DNA from: Pyropia haitanensis
Taxonomy: Eukaryota > Rhodophyta > Bangiophyceae > Bangiales > Bangiaceae
Assembly: GCA_008729055.1 (NCBI GenBank)
Contig: SDUX01000010.1
Location: 248,001-312,000 of the forward strand
Direction of reading: 5' to 3'
DNA: 64,000 nucleotides
This document shows positions 43,175-55,382 of the stretch, in pieces (position 1 is the first letter of the stretch; each line of letters starts with the position of its first letter). The notes under the pieces were generated by a model that saw only the letters and a list, made by a program, of their open reading frames with translations, ran no database searches and was not told the DNA's origin. A program made the translations under genes and the position numbers.

Positions 43175-45118
43175 TCATGCGGCGGCGCCACTTGCTGGTG
43201 CCGCGGCCGGGGTGACCCCATCGACGGCCGCGTGGCTCGCAATCGCCGCTCCCCCCGCCGCCGCTGCTGACAACCGCCCCGCGTGGGCGGCCGGCATTGG
43301 CGCCACCGGCGCCGTGTGCTTGGCTCCCCGCCCGCCCGCCGGCCGCGCCGCGGCGCGTGGCCGGAGGCCGGCCGTCACAAACTGGAGGCCAAAGAAGGAA
43401 AACATCCACATCATGACGAGGAAGAGGGCACCCGCGGCGAGCATGTCGAGCGGCTCGGGGATGCCGCCGCGGCGCCACGAAAAGCCCGTCCCGTCATTGT
43501 GCTCGGCGCGGCGGCGGAGGAGGTACGAGGAGAGCGTCACAAACGCGACAATGGACAGCCGGTTGGGGACGGTGAGATCAGGGGTGGCGGGCACGTGGGG
43601 CAGCGTCCGGCGAATGATGCGCTCGAGCGCGGCGCGCGTCTCCTCCACCGACGGGTCGGCGGGCGCGCACGCAGACCGCATGCCGACGGCCGACTGGAAG
43701 AAGAGCTCGTGCACCAGGTCCACCGACGTGGCGCGCGAGATGAGGACGGCGGTCTTGCCGCGGCGGAGCTTGACCACCCCCGAAAAAACCGCCGGGTTGG
43801 CGTACACCTCGGCCAGCGTGGCCATGGCCATCACCTGCGGGATGGCGACAAAGTGAAAGACGCTGGGCGACCGGATCGCCGACATGTACTCGAGGCAGTC
43901 GGGCACATGCCGGAGGGCGTCGGTGACCATGGCGTTGAGGCACGAGAGGGCGGCCTTGCGCTGCTCGGGCGCGGCAAACGCAGCCAGCCGGTCGGCGTGG
44001 ACCGACCAAATCTCCTCGGGCCAAAACGTGCGGCCGTCCGTCAGGTCCTCGAGGTAGTCCCGAATGATGTTGGTCTTTTGGAGGAAGAGGCCCATCGAGT
44101 TGGCCAGGTGGTCCCGCTGAGGGTCGGCCAGCGCGGGCGACTCGAGGCCGGAGCACGCAAACATCCTGGTGAGGCCCAGGCCCACCAAGCCCGCCACGTA
44201 GTGGCAGTACCGGTCATAGTCGGCCACCGTCACGCACGCCGTCTCGTCCATGTGCTCGGCCATCCCATAGCCCATCTCCCGCGTGATGTCGGCAATGACA
44301 CGCCGGTACTCGGGCTTGAGGTCTGAGAAGCAAGAGTGCACCGTGTCAAAGCGCTCCAACAGCTCCTGTGGACAAGAAACCAGCCGAAGCCGCAGACAAC
44401 GTGAGAGCACAATGGTCCCACAGACAAGGAGCAAGAGATGCACAGGCGGAGAGGGCGATCGACAGCCGAGTCGTCAGTGCCCGCACCAATGCACCAAGGC
44501 CCACCGCCATGCACCAGAAGCACGCTCCGATCGCTCCCTATCAGCCTCCACCCCGCCCAGCACCGATGAGGCAAACCGACTCGGCCAATGGCGCCAGACA
44601 GCTCGGCACAGCACGCGCATCAGACGCGTCTCGATGACGTCACCCAAACAACACCTTGCCCCCGCCACCTGCCGTCTGGCTGGCACGCCGCCCACCCCCA
44701 CCCCCCTCCCCCATCACGTCCCCCACCGTACCTTCTCCGCGCCCTTGCCAAACCCGTCGGTCGTCCACCCCCCCGCCTCCGGCGCCAGCTTCTCGTGGAA
44801 GCCCACACACAGCGACCGCCGCACCGCTGCCGCGACCGCCGTGTCGTCCTCAACGGTGTCGAGGGCGCGGAGGACGAGGTAAAAAATCGCGACCGGGTCG
44901 CGGAGCTCCGCCTCGAGCTCCATGATCACCAGCGCAAACGACCGCGACACCTGCCCGAGGATGCGGTAGCACCACCGCCACCGGTCGTCCATGCCGCCCA
45001 CCGCCGTCGCGATGGCCGCCTTGCCCCGCGCGCGGAAGCGGAGCAGGGCAATGAGCTCCGTGGGGCGGCGGGCGGCGGTGGCGAGCTCGGCCATGGTGCT
45101 CTGGCGGTCGCCCGCCAT
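43175..45118 (-). CDS. Squalene synthase (farnesyl-diphosphate farnesyltransferase)
   Basis: Two exons. Exon 1 (45118-44732) starts at the ATG MAGDRQSTMAEL. An intron (44731-44366, GTACGG...TTGTCCACAG) is followed by exon 2 (44365-43175). The join AEK-ELLERFDTVH is in phase; total 525 residues. Both Asp-rich motifs are present: DTVED at 87-91 and DYLED at 232-236, which bind the Mg-diphosphates. The stretches YCHYVAGLVGLGLTRMF, GLFLQKTNIIRDYLED and RTFWPEEIW are diagnostic. A membrane anchor lies at about 436-459 (LDMLAAGALFLVMMWMFSFF). The enzyme joins two farnesyl diphosphates to squalene on the ER, the first step to sterols. About 65 Ala/Arg/Pro-rich residues follow the anchor, which is unusual since the anchor normally sits near the end. 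Confidence 0.96.
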
Positions 45119-48100
45119 GATGCAGGTACACGGACACACAGGAACGGGGGAGGGGAGGGGCGCTGGGCGATGCACGTGAGGGCAACGGGGGCGGGGAGGG
45201 GGCGTAGGAGGTGGTTGGTCTGACAGGAGGAGAGGCGGAAAAGGGGGTACGGCGGGCGGGAAGGAACAGGACAGGTCAATGAACACTACAGGCCACGGGT
45301 GGTTGCGCTTGGACAAGAGGGGCGCAGGGGACGGGCGCCGGAGGGCACACCCGATGGGAGGAATCGCGTCGGTAGCGGCCGCGTCGACGAGCGTGCACCC
45401 GCGCGAGGGGGGGCGGCGGGGCGGCCGCGACTGTCGAGACGGCACCAGCGGCGCCGTCAGCAGGCCGCGGGCATCGACCGCGGGGGGGGCGAGCGGGAGG
45501 CCCGGCAGGACGCGGCTGGCGGCCCTCGCGTACCCGCCGCGGCGGCGATGGGCGGAGGGCACACGGAGGTGGGCGGGCGGGCGGGGGGGCCGGCCGCGTC
45601 CCGCGCGTGCCAGCTGGCTGCCGGGCACACAGACGACGGCGCCAGCGCCCGCGCGCGCCGCCGAGGCGGGGGGGGGGGGGGTGCGCGTCGCCCACACTGG
45701 AGGGGGTGCCCCCACCCCCCCCCCGCCGCGTGGCGCCGCCGGCGACAGCGGCCCGCATCGGACTGTCGAACGCGTGTGGGCGGGGTGGGCGCGTAGACGC
45801 GGGGCGTGCGCAGGCGCGTGCGCGGCCGCCGCTCCCCCCGCCCCCCCGCGACAGGCCATTGCGAGGGGGGGGGGCCCTGGTCACCACGAACGGCACGCCG
45901 CGTCGCCCCCCCCCGCACGAGCGGCCCCTCCCGCTGGGCGGGTCAACAGTGTAGGGATTTGGCGTTGCAGCGGGTTTCTCTGGGCGCACCAACCAACCGG
46001 CGTGAACCAACTGTCACGGCGGCGGCCACCATTCCGTCCCGACTGTGTGGAAGGGTGGGTGGGAGAGCCTCGGGCAAGCGTCGGTCCGCTCCCGTCGTAT
46101 CCGCAGGCGGTTGCGCCTCGGGCGTAGGGGCCCAACGTGTGGCCCGCCGCTGCCGGTTGGGGGGCTGGTGGAATCGCCGGCGGCGTGAAATGGATGAGCG
46201 TGGCCAGCCGACCTGGCAGGCTGCATGCTTGCGCGGCCGCCGACCCAGGCACCAACCACGTAACACGGTCGGTCGGGGCTTTTTGAATAGAGGCGAGCCA
46301 ATGGCGGGATCGGCCGCCCGTCCCGGACACCGCCCACCGCCCCTGTCGACAGGATCACCAGAGTCTGTAATGGGATATCCGGCCGAATCCAACCACGAGG
46401 TGTTGGCTATCCAGCCACGAGGTGTCCGCCGCCGCACCAGCACTGCGTCTTTGGTTCGGTGGCGCGCGGAGGTGTGGATCACAGATGCCGTCGGCATGAT
46501 GCAACACGAGCGCAATGAGACAGCTGGCCGCCTGGCCGACACTGACCGTACCCGTCACCCGCACCCCGCACGGGGGTGTGCGCGTCGCGCGGGGGTACGC
46601 GCGTCGCACGCGCGGTGATCTAGTCGGGCAGGACCACGGGTTGCATGAGGATGCAACCACCATGTGTGCCGTTGTGGGGGAGGGATGCGGCGGCAGACGC
46701 GGAGGCGGCCTCCGGGGGCGGCTTTGAACGAGGTGGCGATCGACGGCGGTGGAGACCGGGCGCGTCGACAGGCGGGGCGGGAGGGCATCCTCGTCGGGCG
46801 GACGAGGGCGCCGGCGGTCGCACGCACGCGTCGAGCGTGGCCGCCAGCGCCGGCAACTCGGCCGCCGTCGTGCTCACCGGGTGCTCCTATGCGTTTCGGC
46901 GGTGACGGTAGCGGCGGTGGCGGTGGCGGCGGCGGCGGCGGGAGAGGTCACCTCCGCGTCCACCGCCATCACGTGGACGTGGGCGTGTTGATGCGCGCCT
47001 CGTCGTGTCCACCGGCTTGATGCCCCGCGCGCAAGCACGGGGGGTGGATTGGGACACTGGTCCGCCGCCGGATGGCGCCCGCGTGCCGAGAGCTGGCCGC
47101 ACCCCGCCCCCTGATGGTTGTTCGACACAGCGGCGCGCGGGTGCCGCAGCTCGACGTGGCGGCCAGCCGTCTCGGCTGGGAGTCGCGGTCTGGGAGGCGT
47201 CTCGCGGCGGCGTCGGGTTGCAATGGCTTGGCGGCGGCTGCGTTAGCGGGTGGGCGTGCCTCCCCCCGTTGTCGGCGGGCGGCGTAGTGAAACCGCACGT
47301 ACCGCCGCTTTGCTGACACCACCTCCCCCCCCTGCCAACCCCCCCGCCCTCGCACCCGCGCTCGGCCAAAGGGATGGGCCGCTGCAGGGTACCCCGCCGC
47401 GGCGGCATCGCGCACCACCTCCCGCCTGGCCCGCCACGGCCCGCGCGAACACGAGGTGCGTAGCGGTGCAGTCGCGGACGTCGCAGCCGGCGCTGGAGCC
47501 GGCGCCAGCACCCGGCCATCGACGCCCAATGCCCAGACGCCTTCCGCCGTGGGAAGCCGAGCGACACCGCGACGGCACCCCGCTGCGACGAGGTAGCACG
47601 GCGGGTCGTCGCCAGGAGGGGGTCGGCGTCGGCGGAATGGAACGCGGGGGACTCGCTGCCCGCACTGCGGGAAACGGCTGGTACAGACGGCACCCAGGAT
47701 TACAAACGCATCAACGGGGAGCGACGGAGGCCATATGCGCAGAAGAATGCAGCAGGCAACGTCAAGCAAAACGTCGGCGTGCCGACAAGAACACGCATGC
47801 ATCGAGGGAGAAAGCAGGAGCTACAGCAGCATGGCGACAAGCTCTGCTCCACCACCTGCGCCATGGTCAGCGCCCGCGCGGGGCAGAGTGCCACGGGGAG
47901 GGAAGGCCGGAGGGTGGGAAGGCAGGACGGCCGCAACCGCAGGGAGGGTGGAAAGGTGGCACAGAGTGGGGATGACCACAGCAGAGAATGCGTACCCCAT
48001 CTGCCGCGTGGGAGACCACCCCTCCGGGCGGGGGCCGCACCTCTCTGGTGGCGCACGCCCGCAGCGAGCAAACGTGCCATCGCACCCGCCCTCGGGGCGA

Positions 48101-48344
48101 GCTTCCCTCGCCCGTGGCCTCGGTCGGCGCGGCAGCACCCAACGGGAGCGCCCGTCGGGGGGCCGCCGCCCCACTGGCTGCCGGGCGCGGGCTCCCGACT
48201 ACCACCCAGAGGTGCGACAGTCCACCCCACCTCGTACGAGGCTGGCGCGCCTCCCCACCGGCCGCCTCCGAGACGCCTGCCGCCGACATCCATGTCTGCC
48301 GCCGACGACCGTGTGCGTGTCGTCCCAGAGCGCATCCGGCCGCG
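45119..48344. other. 3.2-kb stretch without a supported gene
   Basis: The first 150 bp are the squalene synthase leader (pyrimidine-rich on the minus strand). Beyond that, frames on both strands are open over 100-280 codons but show no domain, no signal peptide and mixed codon bias. A minus-strand segment near 46800-46960 (AVDAEVTSPAAAAATATAAT followed by a GTGAGC) could be an exon end, but nothing joins to it convincingly. Confidence 0.4.
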
Positions 48345-49193
48345 CTACGCGGTCCGGTCCTGGGGCAGCACGAGCGGCGCCTGGCCGTCCGCCAACGCCG
48401 TGACACCCGCGGGGCGCGCCGCCGTCAGCATCGTCAGCACGTCTTGGTGACCACAGGCAGCGGCGCACAGCAGGGGCGTCGAATGGTTGACGCCGGGCGC
48501 ATCGACCGCTGCGCCAGCGTCCACGAGTGCCGCCACGACTCGCACGTGCCCCGCGTGGCCGCCCTGCGACGCACGGTGCAGGGGCGTCAGGCCCGTGTCA
48601 TCGACCGCGTTGACGGTGGCGCCCGCCGCCAGCAGCGACGCCAGCAACGCCGCCACCACGTCCAGCTGACCCCCATCCGCGGCGCGACGGAGGGCCGTCG
48701 ACCCGTCCTTGCCAACCGCCTCTCCCGGTGCGTTCGCCCGCACCATCACTGCCGCCCTCACGTCGCCACCACCGCCGCCCGCGGTATGGAGCATGGCGCC
48801 GCCAACTCCCGCGTCGGCTGCAATGCCCGCCACAGGACAGTCCGCCGCCGCCGCCCCACCCCCCGGCACGGCGGCAGCGGACGGCTGCGCCGCCCCAGCC
48901 GCGACGCCCGCTGCAGCCACGGCCTGCCCAGGCGGTGACGCCGCCGCCACACCCGCGGGGGTGTCCGCCGCAGCGGCGCTGGCAGGCAACGCCGGCAGGC
49001 CGCCGCCGCCCCCCGCCACCGCCGCCGGCCCCGCCGGTGGTGGCGACCACCCCGCCACGGGGCCGGCGGCGCCCCCGGCGGCGCCCCCACCCGCCGCGGC
49101 CGCGGCGGCGCGTGACGCCGTCGACGCAGCTGAAGGCACCGCCGGTGACGGCGCCTCTAACGCGTCCTTGACCGCCGCCCGATCCGCGGCCAC
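48345..49193 (-). CDS. Ankyrin-repeat protein
   Basis: A minus-strand frame of 282 codons. The first two thirds are Ala/Gly/Pro-rich. The C-terminal part has three ankyrin repeats: GSTALRRAADGGQLDVVAAL with LLAAGATVNAVD, then TGLTPLHRASQGGHAGHVRV with LVDAGAAVDAPG, then HSTPLLCAAACGHQDVLTML. These mediate protein-protein contacts; the partner is unknown. The frame has no ATG at its upstream end (the codon at 49193 is GTG). Just upstream, at 49197, stands a perfect GTAAGT donor preceded by ATGs at 49226 and 49214 (MSPIMAATP), so a short first exon is likely, but I could not find an acceptor in the right phase. The 5' end is therefore unresolved. Confidence 0.7.
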   Translation of the reverse strand: MAADRAAVKDALEAPSPAVPSAASTASRAAAAAAGGGAAGGAAGPVAGWSPPPAGPAAVAGGGGGLPALPASAAAADTPAGVAAASPPGQAVAAAGVAAGAAQPSAAAVPGGGAAAADCPVAGIAADAGVGGAMLHTAGGGGGDVRAAVMVRANAPGEAVGKDGSTALRRAADGGQLDVVAALLASLLAAGATVNAVDDTGLTPLHRASQGGHAGHVRVVAALVDAGAAVDAPGVNHSTPLLCAAACGHQDVLTMLTAARPAGVTALADGQAPLVLPQDRTA

Positions 49194-49226
49194 TTACTCG
49201 GGCGTCGCGGCCATGATGGGCGACAT

Positions 49227-50078
49227 GGCGCGCGCCGGCCGCCGCCGCCGGCGGATCGGCCGCCTCACTGGCGTCGAGGGGGCTGTGTTCGGCCGGGGAA
49301 GCCGCGCGCCGTCAGGGTGGCGCGCTCGACCAGGTGAAGGGGGGGAGTGACCCGACCACGGTGAGCACCTGGGCAAGGGAGTGGCGGCCGGGGAGGGACG
49401 GGGAGCTGGGACGCGACGGGCGGGGGGCTGCGACAAGCGAGGCGGGAGGCTACGACAAGCGCGGCGGGAGGCCACGACCAGAAGGGGGGGAGGCTCTGGC
49501 GAGAGAAAGAGACGCTGCGACGAGAGGGGAGGAAGACAGAGACGAGAGGGGGGGAGGCTGTGGCGGGTAGAGGGGGTACCGCGACGGGAAAGGAAGCGTT
49601 GTCGCAGTTGCCACACGTGCTCTGCCTTGCCCAGAGGGTCACCCAAGGGACACCGATTGACGGGCACGCGCACGTATGTACTGTACATGTACATTGGAAT
49701 TGCCGGGAACAGTGCTTTGTCGCAGCCGCACCCACTCTCAATTGGCTATGGCGTCCATGCGGCCGTGCGGCGGGGGAGGTGTCAGCTCGGTGTCATCGTA
49801 GCGCCCGGCGACGCACACGCACGCTCGCCACTCCCCCTCCACCATCACCGCCGTCGCGGCCACCGTGCACCTCCCCCCCCCCCCCACTCCACCCCCCCTT
49901 TCGAACCCCGCGTTGGCACACACCGCTGCTCCGCCGGCCAGCCACACGCCGCCTCCCCCCCTCCCCCTCTCCAGCCGCGGGCGCGCGCGCGGCGGGCGTC
50001 TTCCCCCGCCGCACCCCACCGCCCGCCGCGCCGCGCGGCCGACGCGCCAGCCGGCCGGCCGGCCGGGCCACCGCCCTG
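49227..50078. other. Divergent intergenic region (ankyrin gene / membrane protein gene)
   Basis: A purine-rich tract at 49430-49560 with GAGAGGGGGGAGG-type units lies upstream of the ankyrin gene. A lower-GC patch at 49660-49745 (GTACTGTACATGTACATTGG) lies about 340-420 bp before the membrane-protein start and is a candidate promoter for it. Confidence 0.4.
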
Positions 50079-51946
50079 ATGGGTCCCCCGCCGTGGCCGG
50101 CGGCGGCGGCCGCGCCTGGCGCCCGCCGCCGCCCACGCTGGCGGCCGCGGCGGCGGGGGCGGTCGCGCACCGCGGCGGCGGCGGTGGTGGGGGTGCTGGC
50201 CGCGGCGGTGGGGGTGGCGGCGGCGGTGGTGGTGGCGGCCGCTGCGCCGGCCGACGCGCAGGAACTGGGCAGCCGTGGCGATGTGCCCGCGGCGGCCACG
50301 CCCGCGCCGGGGGACGCGGCGGCCACGCCGCCGCCCGACGACGCGCCGGTGGCCACGCCCGCGGCGGCGGCCACGCCGGTGGCGGCGGCCACCCCCGAGG
50401 CGGCCGTGCCGGCTGGGCTCCCCCCCCCCCCCCCGCCGCGGTCGACCCGGTCGCCGCCCTGCGCGCCACCTACGCCCTCTCCATCGTGGACGACGCCGGC
50501 CTGCAGCGCTTTGCCGGCACGTCGGTGGTGGTGGCCGGCGCCCCGACGGGCGTGTGGAGCACGTGCGCAGCCACCAACGTGACGACCGCGACGTGCTTTG
50601 TGGAGGAGGTGTACCAGTCGCAGCTGTCGTTTGTGTTTTCGTACAACGCGTCGCTGGCGGCGGCCGCGGTGGGCGCGGCGGCGGCGGCGGGGGGGGCGGA
50701 CGGCGGCGCGCCTGCAGCGCTCGCCGAGCCGACCGTGACCGCCACCGGCGGCGACGCGCAGCCGGCGGTGCGGCACTATACGGTGGACGCGGCGACGGGC
50801 AGGGGCAGCTTTACGGTCGTGTACGCGTGTACGGGCGGCCACGATTCGCTGTCGGTGATGCAGCTGGCGGTGCCGCTGGGCGGTGGGGGGTCTGCTGGGG
50901 ACGTGTCCATCACGTGGGGGAAGGTGTGCTCGGGGGGGCCCCACCGGTACCTCGAGTGGGGCGTCGTTGCGGGCGAGGGGGTGGTGCCGTTTGCGTCGGC
51001 CGCGGGCGCGGCGTACACGTCCACCCCCCTGGAGCAGACGACGGTGCTGTCGTTGGGCCTGCGGCCGCCTGCAGAGACGCTCTCCTTTGGCTACCCCGCC
51101 GTCAACTCGTCCGACCCGTCGGTGCAGGTGGCGGTGCGCGGGGTGTCCAAGTCGGGCGGCACCCTCGCGATTGACCAGCGGGTGACCATTACGCTGCTCT
51201 ACACGTGCTCGGGGCGGGCCAACGCGACCATTGGCGTGTCGGTGCCCATCCCCCCGTGGGACCCGCTGACCGCCTCGTGGGAGAAGGACTGTGGCGGTGG
51301 CGCGCCGACGGGCCTGTCGGTGGGCACCTCTGCGGGCGCGGCCGACGTGGTCGCCGGCGGCCTGACGACGCCCGCGTTTGACCAGGCGTCGGCGGTGCGG
51401 CTGGCCGCGGCCGGCCGGTACACCGTGTCGGCCAACGCGAGCACCTCCACGTTCTACCTGGAGAACACGGCGGCGCCGTCGCTGCCCGCCCTCCACCTGG
51501 ACGGCATCGCGCTGACGGTGACCAACCCGGCGGTGGTGCGGGTGAACGTGCTGGGCGGCTCGGGCTTCCTCGACGGCCGCGGCGGCGCGGAGCTGGGCGG
51601 CGGCGACGCGCGGCGGCTCAAGCTCCGCTACGTGTGCCTCGCGCACGGGGTGGCGGCGGTGGTCGTCACCGTGCCGACGCTCCGCTACGCCAACGTCGAG
51701 TGGGGGGTGGTCAAGGCGTGCGAGGCGGGGCCGGTGCGGCGGGTGGGGTGGAGCTGGCGCTCCATCAGCGGCGTGGAGGACGCGATCGCGGGCGTCCTCG
51801 CCGTCGCCGTGCTGGGGGGGGTGTGCCTGTTCCAGCGCCGCCGCCGGCGGGCGGCGGCGGCGGGGGGGGCGGCCGCCGTGTCGGCCGTGTCGCCCAGGAT
51901 CAAGTACCAGCTGGCCGCGGATGACGACGAGGGGCTACCTCAGTGA
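50079..51946 (+). CDS. Secreted/type I membrane protein with three Cys-pair repeats
   Basis: From the ATG at 50079 the first 65 residues contain an Arg-rich start and a long hydrophobic stretch (AAVVGVLAAAVGVAAAVVVA) ending APADAQ, a signal peptide or anchor. One missing C in the C16 run at 50419-50434 links this to the main frame. The ectodomain contains three related units: VVYACTGGHDSLSV ... ITWGKVCSGGPHRYLEWG; LLYTCSGRANATIGV ... SWEKDCGGGAPTGLSVG; LRYVCLAHGVAAVVV ... GVVKACEAGPVRRVGW. Each has Y-x-C, a beta-rich stretch and W/V-x-K-x-C. N-glycosylation sites (NASL, NATI, NAST, NSSD) are present. A C-terminal membrane helix (AIAGVLAVAVLGGVCLF) is followed by RRRRR and a 40-residue cytosolic tail. 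I do not recognise the family; a cell-surface or endomembrane receptor is an inference from topology only. Confidence 0.75.
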
Positions 51947-52188
51947 GGGGATAGTGCGTTGATGGGTGGCGGGGTCACTCGGGAGTGCTGCAGGGGGAAG
52001 CAGAATAGAGCACCCCGCGGTTGCTTCGCGGAAGCCTTGGGCGCTTGGACGCTACGCGTGGGGAGCGTTGGGGGACACACTGAAGCGGCGAAAGGGTTTC
52101 GAGTTCTGTTCCGCCTGCGCCCCCCGTGCTGCTCCCCAAGATGGGGCGCCAAGCAGGACTCTCTTCGGCAGTGCGGCGTCGGTTCGCT
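51947..52188. other. Short convergent spacer
   Basis: 3' ends of the membrane-protein gene and RPAC1 face each other across about 240 bp. No gene seen. Confidence 0.5.
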
Positions 52189-52518
52189 TCAGCCCACCGC
52201 CTCAAAAGTCATCCTCCTCGCCGGCCCCCTCCACCTCAGCCGCCGCCTCCCCCCCCTCCCCCCCACTTCCTCCTCCCCCCCGCCGCCCACCTCCCCCGTC
52301 ACCTCATCGAGTGCGTCGAGCACGACCTGGCACTTGGCAACGAGGACGTCCAGGGCGTCGCGGAAGAGGTCCACCGACGGCCGCACGCCCGAGCTCTCCA
52401 CCGAAAACACAAAGTGCTCCCGCCGGCGGGTGAGGGCGACCGCCCCCTCCAGCTCTGGCAGCCGTATACACTCGCGGCACATCGTGCACGCGCGGGGCCG
52501 CGCGACGGTGACGCCAAG

Positions 52519-52553
<35 letters not shown>

Positions 52554-53445
52554 GGCGGGCGGCCACGTCTTCGAGGTCAAACACGTTGGCGGGGCACGCG
52601 CCGACGAGCGTTGACGCTTCCGCTGGCGCCAGTGCTCGCCGGAGGGTCACCTCTGGGAGCATGCGGTAAAAAGCGGTCGCGACGGGGCTCCACTTGGCGT
52701 GCACGCGGCCGACGCCGCGGATGGCGTGCGCCTCAATGTCAATCTCCTGGCCGGGACGCAGCTTGGCCAGCAGGATGTCGTCGTGGACGGGCTCGACGCC
52801 GTCGACCAGCCACGCGGCTTGGTCCCCGACGGGTGTCCATTGGAGCGACTTGGACAGCACGTGCGCGTTCTTGTAGCGCACCGTCGGCGGCGCGTCGGGC
52901 GGCGCGCCCGGCACGTCGCTGCAGCGCACCTTGAGTCGCAGCACCACGTGGTTGGCAGACGTGTAGGGCACGGTCGTCGGGTCCACCCCGTCGGCGGGCG
53001 GCGGCACGTCCTCCAGCGCCCCAATGTCCACCCGCAGGGGCACGAGGCCGAGCCGGTGCGCGAGCATCTCGTCGTGCACGATGGAGGTGTTGTTGCGGAT
53101 GAGCACCCGCTCAATCGCGACCGACGGCACCTCGGCGAGGAGGATGCGGCGGAGGGCGTTGACCAGCGGCGCGTCCAGGCCGGCCATGTCCAACACCAGC
53201 TCGTCCGCGGTGCACACAGAGACGGCCATGGACAGGCGCGACGCAAAGAGGGCAGGGGTGAGGGAGTTGTCGTACCCAGACGGCGCGTACGAGTTGGCCC
53301 CATACGTGCCCGCCGTGTTGGTGGGGCGCGAGAGGCCCACCTCCACCCGCGAGCGGATGCGCTCCAGGTGTGGGGGGAGCGTCGCGCCAGAAGCGTCGGC
53401 GGCGGCGGCCGACGGTTCTAGGGCGGCTGTTGTGTCCACCTCCAT
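52189..53445 (-). CDS. RNA polymerases I and III subunit RPAC1 (AC40)
   Basis: A 418-residue single-exon protein from the ATG at 53445. The alpha-like dimerisation domain shows VNALRRILLAEVPSVAIERV, IRNNTSIVHDEMLAHRLGLV and PLRVD, which are the standard RPAC1/Rpb3/RpoA motifs. The longer insert reads LRLKVRC, KSLQWTPVG and IDIEAHAIRGVGRVHAKWSP, matching AC40. The four-cysteine region RACTMCRECIR corresponds to the RPAC1 cysteine motif. The C-terminus, FVFSVESSGVRPSVDLFRDAL, completes the dimerisation domain, followed by a Gly/Glu/Arg tail of about 40 residues. AC40 pairs with AC19 to nucleate assembly of polymerases I and III in the nucleus. A Gly stretch is inserted before the Cys motif. The frame is intact. 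Confidence 0.95.
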
Positions 53446-54162
53446 CGGGCCGCCTGGGGAAGACCCACTGGGGCTCCGTATGAGGGGCGGGGGGGGGGGA
53501 GCGGAGGCACAGCGTGTGGGCAGGGGTGATGCAGTACCCTGGCGGCCACGTCAGTGAGATGGCCGGCCAGGACGACGGGGCGCCGCAGAGCACAAAGATA
53601 CCTCAAAAGAGTGGAGCAAAGGAAAGGTGGGGAAGGGCCAAACGCTACAGAGGAAGAACAGAGCAAAGCGCAAGGGAAGGTGCGGGACGACAAAGGCCGA
53701 CGGGACAGGCTAGTTTCGAAGTTCAAGTCGCCCAGGACGTCGGCGCCGCCGTGGGCAGGCCTTGATCCCGGACAGGAATTGTAGACCAGACGACTTACTG
53801 TCGCAGACTTGGCGTTCCTTGCAAAGGACCAGGAACTCCCGCCATCGTTCCGCGTCTCTGGGACGCAAAGACTGTGCCGCCGAGACGTCCCCGGTCCAAA
53901 CGGTCAGCCTCACGGATGAGCGGCCCTCCGGCAACTTGCATACGCGCAAGAGCGTTCACCCACCCCTCCCCCTTCGGCTGCAGCGGGTGGCGGCCCGCCA
54001 CCCGCCCCTCGCTCCCTGTCACTTCCACCGTCGGGCGCTGCGGCTGCCAGTTCCACAGCCAAAGCGGCGGCCGCCGCCGCGGCGCCGCCGTGGCGTCGAC
54101 GCCGGTCGCCGTCTGCGCCGCGGCGGTCGCCCCCGCGCCGACCCACCGCCCCCCTGCTGGCC
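53446..54162. other. Divergent intergenic region (RPAC1 / RAD51D-like)
   Basis: GC is moderate at 53580-53900 with short purine-rich stretches; this is a candidate bidirectional promoter. No gene is supported. The RAD51D-like frame is open back to 53874, but that part has no codon bias or homology. Confidence 0.4.
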
Positions 54163-55332
54163 ATGGCGACGTCCCCCCCCCCCCCCTCGCCGCCATCCCC
54201 GGCGTCCCGCCCGCGTCGGCGGCCGCGCTCGCCGCGGTCGGCGTCATCACGCCCGCGCAGCTGCTGTGCAGCCCGGCGGCGACGCTCGCCACCCGCTCCC
54301 GCCTCGCCCCCACCGACGTGGCCAACGTGACCGCCGCGGTCGTTGCCGCGCTCGCCGCGCCGCCCGTCCCGTGGGCGGCGCTGTGGCCACCCCTGTCGGA
54401 ATCCCCACCATCGCACCTTCTGGCGGGTGGCGCCAACGGTGGCGGTGGCGGCGTCGGTAGCGGCGGCAGCGGCGGCGGCGGCGGCGCGGGGGGCTCCCCA
54501 TTCTCTACCGGCTCCCCCACCGTGGACGCCCTCCTCGGCCGCGGCCGCGGCGGCGGCGGCGGCGGCCTCGTCCCCGGCCGGCTGGTCGAGGTGGCCGGCC
54601 GGTCGGGCAGCGGCAAGACGCAGCTGTGCCTGACCGCCGCCGCCGCCGCCGCCGCGGCCGGCGGGTCGGCCGTCTACGTCCACGCGGGCGGCGTCTTCCC
54701 GGCCGCGCGGCTGGCGGCGATCGTCTCCCACCGGCTGGTGCTGCGGGGCCGCGGCGGGGTAGGGGGCGGGGGGGGGAGGGGGGAGCGCCCGCGGGGCAGC
54801 GGCGGCGGCAGCGGCAGCGGCGGCGGCAGCGGCGGCAGCCCCGCCAGCCGCCGCCGGGCGGCGGTGCGCGCCGCGCTGGCGCGGGTGGCGGTCGTGCGGG
54901 TGGCCACTACGGGCGACGTGGAGGCGGCGCTCGCGCGGCTCGCCGCGGACCGCGCGCACGCGGCGGTGCTGGGCGGCGGCGGGGGGAGCGGCGACGGCGG
55001 CGGCGCGGGCGGCGGCGGCGGTGGCGGCGGCGGCGGCGACGCGGGGGCGCCGCCCCCGCCGCTGCTGCTGCTGCTGGACGGGGTGGCGGACGTGGTCGCC
55101 CCCGCGCTGGGCGTCCGCGGCGACGGCGGCTGGTTTGGCCACGAGCGCCTCGGCGCGGTGCAGGCGGCGGTGGTGGCGGTGGCCGCCACCGGCGTGGCCG
55201 TCGTCGCGACCAACCAGGTCGTGTCGACCGACGGCGGGGGGGGGGGGGATGGCGGTGCCGGTGCGGGTGGCGGTGGTGGTGGCGGCGGCGGTGGCGGCGG
55301 CGGCGGCGGGGGAGGCGGACGGGCGGGGGGCG

Positions 55333-55382
<50 letters not shown>

